This document shows, in pieces, positions 61,701-64,000 of a DNA stretch of 64,000 bases; the stretch's first letter is position 1, and each line of letters opens with the position of its first letter. The position numbers were made by a program, and so were the translations under genes. A model generated the notes under the pieces. The model was given only the letters and a program-made list of their open reading frames with translations. It was not told the origin of the DNA and did not search any database. The stretch comes from Anaerolineaceae bacterium (GTDB lineage Bacteria; Chloroflexota; Anaerolineae; Aggregatilineales; Phototrophicaceae). The stretch spans positions 868,001 through 932,000 of the forward strand of contig JACKCH010000012.1 in NCBI GenBank assembly GCA_020634115.1, given 5' to 3'.

Positions 61701-61783
61701 CCTACCAGGATGAAATCGAGGCGCTCATCGAACGGGAACAGGCGAAACGGGCGGCGGAGAAAGAGGCGGGTGAAGGGGAATAG
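58727..61783 (+). CDS. DUF4062-STAND NTPase-TPR protein
   Basis: A 1018-residue signalling protein. The N-terminal DUF4062 domain (residues ~7-95, DVMLSSTSRDLPDHREQATEAV, YIGIFGMRYG, SVTEMEYRHAL) has a TIR/deoxyribosyltransferase-like fold. An EFIGR motif near 210 opens a STAND/NB-ARC-type ATPase with P-loop GGMGKSAV (~236-243), Walker B YLLVLDGLE (~315) and sensor VLISSR. A winged-helix-like region is followed by a TPR sensor half (~630-980). STAND proteins with an N-terminal effector and C-terminal repeats often act as innate-immunity or phage-sensing switches; that role is inferred. There is no companion defence gene nearby. It sits next to a tRNA, a frequent integration spot. Confidence 0.85.
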   Translation: MKSKDRRIDVMLSSTSRDLPDHREQATEAVLRSGMHPIIMETLTASLGDAISESLKMVDEAEIYIGIFGMRYGYIPDDPRNPQRLSVTEMEYRHALQRGIPVLIFIMSGTHPGPATAAEGKTFYEQEKEGQEKLEALKKELTTKHVVGFFDSPADLRAHIIQALGNPDVKAKAYRIAGIDTSTPAPPEKTPLPTPPEFYADPPYTLTSEFIGRTDELRRLDAWAASDDPLLIVEAIGGMGKSAVTWEWVKNHADKLGFDGIVWWSFYESGATMAAFVRHALAYITRQDPDALKSTGMKENFRDLLQALRQGRYLLVLDGLERALVAYHRWNAAQMRDDTVEEAESIIKDRDIRACTDPRDDDVLRGLLACNPSKVLISSRLLPLALEDRDSTLYKGVTHVHLNGLAPEDALALTRAAGVTVADERRFGTFMAQFGYHSLLVKLVAGRVLKFRRGPGDFDRWYTVEGRTLHVSDFDLKQSQTHILGYALDGLDAGQRRFLSQVAAFGDAVPYDTLAVFNPYVRPRPQKPSGIFTPRVEREQYQKEFEAYQVYEKSPEYLKALSQFDELLTELEERGLLRWDREKDTYDMHPVVRGTVFDELEGEAKTMTFERIRGHFEALPAEDVESAKTVADLTNTIAIYRALVGAGKWDEAARFFVNRLRDRLGYNIAAYYTIIELLTPLFSDGTDTLPHLSDPANQSNIVTSLAGMFYYIGRNDESLVLTGLNLKINIDNDDLGNLISGLLNYANSLCDDNQLALAQRVNETALALAQATDNQNQTSMSTLFLLGIYRNTDQWEEAEAAYAFLQEHPPHEIFWQADVEKYYAETLIYRGLDAGAALDKAESLAIRGNNALIFRQVKGLRGEAALAAGDFTLAARHFEESIQLYRQSGSSFTDWVLGGLARAYANMGEHNRAREIIEQGINYIDAAEVYLIIGDHEKAREYALQAYEAAWADGPPYVWWWGLERAKAVLDALGEPYPDLPPYDPAKIGKFPYQDEIEALIEREQAKRAAEKEAGEGE

Positions 61784-61840
61784 CACGCCCTATTTCAGGC
61801 CGTCTGCCGGGCATTAATGTTCTTCAAAAATCAAGGCGAT

Positions 61841-61866
61841 TCGTAGGGACGCCATTCTTGGCGTCC
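61841..61866 (+). repeat. GTAGGGAC hairpin after the STAND gene
   Basis: GGACGCCA-TTCT-TGGCGTCC is a perfect 8-bp stem starting within TCGTAGGGAC, 58 bases past the stop. It may act as a terminator, although T's are lacking. TCGTAGGGAC recurs at 61901. Confidence 0.6.
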
Positions 61867-62138
61867 GCCGGACTATCTAAAGTCCCCTTGATGTCAGGTT
61901 TCGTAGGGACCGGCCTGCCTCGTGCGTTGGGAATTCATCCCTCGGCGCGAAATGGGCTGGCGCTTGTCTGAGGTGGTAGGACACAAACCCACCCCGATTT
62001 GAACAAATGTTTGAACATAAATTCCCCATTGGCCGCCGTTTTTGTGGTATGGTGGTGAAAACGTCAGGATGACAGAGAACCGCCATGCCCTACCGCCCAC
62101 AGATACCAAAAACACCCACATCGCAGCGAAATCAACGG

Positions 62139-62213
62139 ATTCGCGGCGAATCGCGGCGGGAATTATGACCACCTCACGGGAGGATTGCGGCCATCGCTGC
62201 AATCGCCGCGAAT
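62139..62213. repeat. Nested inverted repeats
   Basis: Outer arms ATTCGCGGCGA (62139-62149) and TCGCCGCGAAT (62203-62213) enclose inner arms GATTGC / GCAATC (about 62184-62202). The whole could extrude as a cruciform or fold as a structured RNA. Origin unknown. Confidence 0.55.
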
Positions 62214-62417
62214 TTCACTTTCGCCGCAATTTCACCGGATGATTAACCCATAACGCTCTATGGGGTGTAAGGTCGGGATAAAGGCATCCCGGCAAAGAAT
62301 GGTGCATCTTCAGCGGTCAGCTTTCAGCTATCAGTAAAAATCACTCGTTAACCTGATAATCTAACCAGCTAAAATGCTAACAAGCCAACAGCCAGAGGCC
62401 AGTAGCCAACAACTATA

Positions 62418-62446
62418 CGGGGCATGACCACCCACATCATGCCCCC
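62418..62446. terminator. GGGGCATGA hairpin downstream of transketolase
   Basis: GGGGCATGA / TCATGCCCC with a 9-base loop, 18 bases past the tkt stop. T's follow only on the plus strand. The arms match part of the palindrome at 51278. Confidence 0.55.
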
Positions 62447-62463
62447 TTTTCGATTCTACCGGT

Positions 62464-64000
62464 CTACCTCCCCAACAGCCCCCGCGCGGCCTTCACCACC
62501 GCCTCCGCCGTCAGGCCGAAATGTTCGTAGATCGTTTCATACGGGGCGCTCGCGCCGAAACGGTTCACACCAATCGTCACCCCCCGGCTCCCCACGTACC
62601 GATCCCAACCGAGCGTCACCCCGGCCTCGATGCTCACGCGGGCGGTCACACCCGACGGCAGAACACTTTCCTGGTAGGCCGCCTCCTGCGCCTCGAACAG
62701 TTCCCACGACGGCAGGGAGACGACCCGCGCCTTCACCCCCTCCGCTGTGAGTGTCTGGTAGGCTTCCATGGCGATATGCACCTCGCTCCCCCGGCTCAGG
62801 AGAATCACATCCGGCGTTTCTGCTGTGTCTCCGGCCAGCACGTAGCCGCCCCGCGCTACACCGGAACGCACCTGGTCACCCGCCAGCACCGGCACATTCT
62901 GCCGGGTAAAAATCAGTACCACCGGCCCGGCCAGCGTCATCGCCGTGTGCCAGGCTCCCGCCGTCTCGTTGGCGTCCGCCGGGCGAATCACCGTCAGGTT
63001 AGGGATGGCGCTTAAGGCCACCACATGCTCCACCGGCTGATGCGTCGGGCCGTCCTCGCCCAGGCCGATACTGTCATGCGTGAACACGTAAATCGCCGGG
63101 ACGTTCATCAACGACCCCAGCCGGATCGCCCCGCGCATGTAGTCGCTGAAGGTGAGGAACGTGGCCGAATACGGCTTGATGATCCCGCCGTGCAGTGCCA
63201 ACCCATTCACAATCGAACCCATACCGTGTTCGCGCACACCGAAGCGCACGTTCCGCTCGGCAGGCCGACCCTCCCACGTATTTTCCGCGCCTTTGAGGAG
63301 CGTTTTTGTACTGCCCGCCAGGTCGGCGTCACCGCCGATCATCGTCGGAATATGCTGGGCAATGGCGTTCAGCACCACCCCGGAAGCACTACGGGTCGCC
63401 ACCGGTTTATCCGGGAATGCCGGTAAATCCGCGTCCCACCCGGCGGGGAGTTGACCGCTGTAGGCCCGTTCCCACTCGGCGGCCAGGTCGGGGTATTCTG
63501 CCGCCCACGCCTGGAAACGCCCATTCCACTCCTCTTCATAGTCCGACCCGCGCCCAACGGCCTCACGGAAGTGATTCAGCGCCGCCTCCGGGATGTAAAA
63601 GGGCTTATCCGTCGGCCAACCGTAAAATTCCTTCGTCAGCCGGACTTCTTCTTCACCCAGCGGGCTACCGTGCGCTTCGCTCGTCCCCTGCTTGTGCGGA
63701 CTGCCATAGCCAATCACCGTCTGAATCACAATCAGCGTCGGCTTATCCCCCACATTCTTCGCCACCTGAATCGCGCGGGCAATCGCCTCAACATCGTTAC
63801 CATCCGCAACCTTCAGAATATTCCAGCCATACGCCTCGAAACGCTGCGCCACGTCCTCGGTGAACGTCATCACGGTTTCGCCATCCAGCGTAATGTGATT
63901 GTCGTCGTAGAGGAAAATCAGCTTGCCCAGTCCCCATGTTCCCGCCAGCGAACAGGCTTCGGAGGAAACACCTTCCATCAGGTCGCCGTCTCCCACCAGC
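62464..64000 (-). CDS. tkt: Transketolase, C-terminal part (N-terminus beyond the window)
   Basis: ThDP-dependent transketolase of the pentose-phosphate pathway. About 512 residues are visible; a full enzyme has ~660, so ~150 N-terminal residues lie outside. The ThDP-binding GDGDLMEG opens the visible part, and DDNHITLDG is a metal/ThDP segment. The pyrimidine domain carries RFGVREHGMGSIVNGLALHGG with its catalytic Glu, then FTHDSIGLGEDGPTHQPVEH, which is specific to transketolases. The C-terminal domain follows (VILLSRGSEVHIAMEA, VSLPSWELFEAQ). A GTAGGGG-type hairpin lies just downstream. Confidence 0.97.
   Translation of the reverse strand, partial: LVGDGDLMEGVSSEACSLAGTWGLGKLIFLYDDNHITLDGETVMTFTEDVAQRFEAYGWNILKVADGNDVEAIARAIQVAKNVGDKPTLIVIQTVIGYGSPHKQGTSEAHGSPLGEEEVRLTKEFYGWPTDKPFYIPEAALNHFREAVGRGSDYEEEWNGRFQAWAAEYPDLAAEWERAYSGQLPAGWDADLPAFPDKPVATRSASGVVLNAIAQHIPTMIGGDADLAGSTKTLLKGAENTWEGRPAERNVRFGVREHGMGSIVNGLALHGGIIKPYSATFLTFSDYMRGAIRLGSLMNVPAIYVFTHDSIGLGEDGPTHQPVEHVVALSAIPNLTVIRPADANETAGAWHTAMTLAGPVVLIFTRQNVPVLAGDQVRSGVARGGYVLAGDTAETPDVILLSRGSEVHIAMEAYQTLTAEGVKARVVSLPSWELFEAQEAAYQESVLPSGVTARVSIEAGVTLGWDRYVGSRGVTIGVNRFGASAPYETIYEHFGLTAEAVVKAARGLLGR

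Larger units (their letters stand above)
61784..62463. other. Repeat-rich intergenic region
   Basis: About 680 bases without a convincing gene. TCGTAGGGAC occurs twice, at 61841 and 61901, the first with a perfect hairpin GGACGCCA-TTCT-TGGCGTCC ending at 61866. Nested inverted repeats lie at 62139-62213 and a GGGGCATGA stem at 62419-62445. Open frames up to ~100 codons on the minus strand lack ribosome sites and known domains. It looks like a sink for short palindromic elements. Confidence 0.6.

Noticed and set aside
61894..62202. 102-codon minus-strand open frame in the large gap
   Set aside because: It has no ribosome site, odd composition and spans inverted repeats; no domain is recognised.

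Overview
The window looks like a chromosomal segment of a Chloroflexota (Anaerolineae-like) bacterium. This is an inference from protein style: Thr/Pro-rich 'TPTPSN' linkers next to single membrane helices, many exported proteins built from LysM, SH3b and PA14 domains, a DUF4342 protein, an STPK-receiver fusion and moderately high GC. No rRNA, CRISPR array, transposase or integrase was seen. Two tRNA genes, Leu(UAA) and Ser(GGA), lie on the minus strand. Many genes end in clear stem-loop terminators, often shared between convergent genes.

Layout. 1-6.5 kb: the end of a Ser/Thr kinase-receiver-HTH fusion, an unknown helical protein and a very long FtsK/SpoIIIE translocase. 6.5-10.4 kb: an AT-richer HEAT-repeat gene and an M23 peptidase gene whose 3' end was duplicated into a frameshifted relic, with an ATP-grasp gene between the copies. 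10.4-26.4 kb: aldo/keto reductase, an orphan tail-tube-like protein, a LysM/SH3 exported protein, DMT transporter, M3 oligopeptidase, a beta-CASP nuclease followed by an acidic protein with a clamp-binding-type C-terminus, lactate permease, YceI, thioesterase, TPR protein, universal stress protein and a CoA-transferase. 26.4-37.7 kb: a TPR/SH3 membrane protein, the PiT-DUF47 phosphate pair, a nitrilase homologue lacking its catalytic Cys, an exported hydrolase and further LysM, TPR and PA14/SH3 proteins. 37.9-51.7 kb: DUF4342, a 4-hydroxybutyryl-CoA dehydratase-like enzyme, PdxS, RecD2-like helicase, RsmI, YCII, Pth, a possible class I isoprenoid synthase, membrane proteins and a methylmalonate-semialdehyde dehydrogenase. 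51.8-64 kb: a peptide-type ABC operon without ATPases, SbcD, a threonine dehydratase-type enzyme, a DUF4062-STAND-TPR protein and the C-terminal part of transketolase.

Themes. Information processing is represented by FtsK, RecD2, SbcD, RsmI, Pth and the beta-CASP pair. Cell-envelope sensing or remodelling is represented by M23, LysM, SH3 and PA14 proteins. The CoA-transferase, the dehydratase-like enzyme and the CoA-acylating aldehyde dehydrogenase could belong to C4 CoA-ester (4-hydroxybutyrate/GABA-type) metabolism although they are dispersed. The items most worth a second look are the STPK-REC fusion, the DUF4062-STAND-TPR protein, the dehydratase paralogue with altered cluster-ligand spacing, the Cys-less nitrilase, the putative new isoprenoid synthase, the QLSLF-tailed acidic protein and a family of GTAGGGG palindromes between genes.
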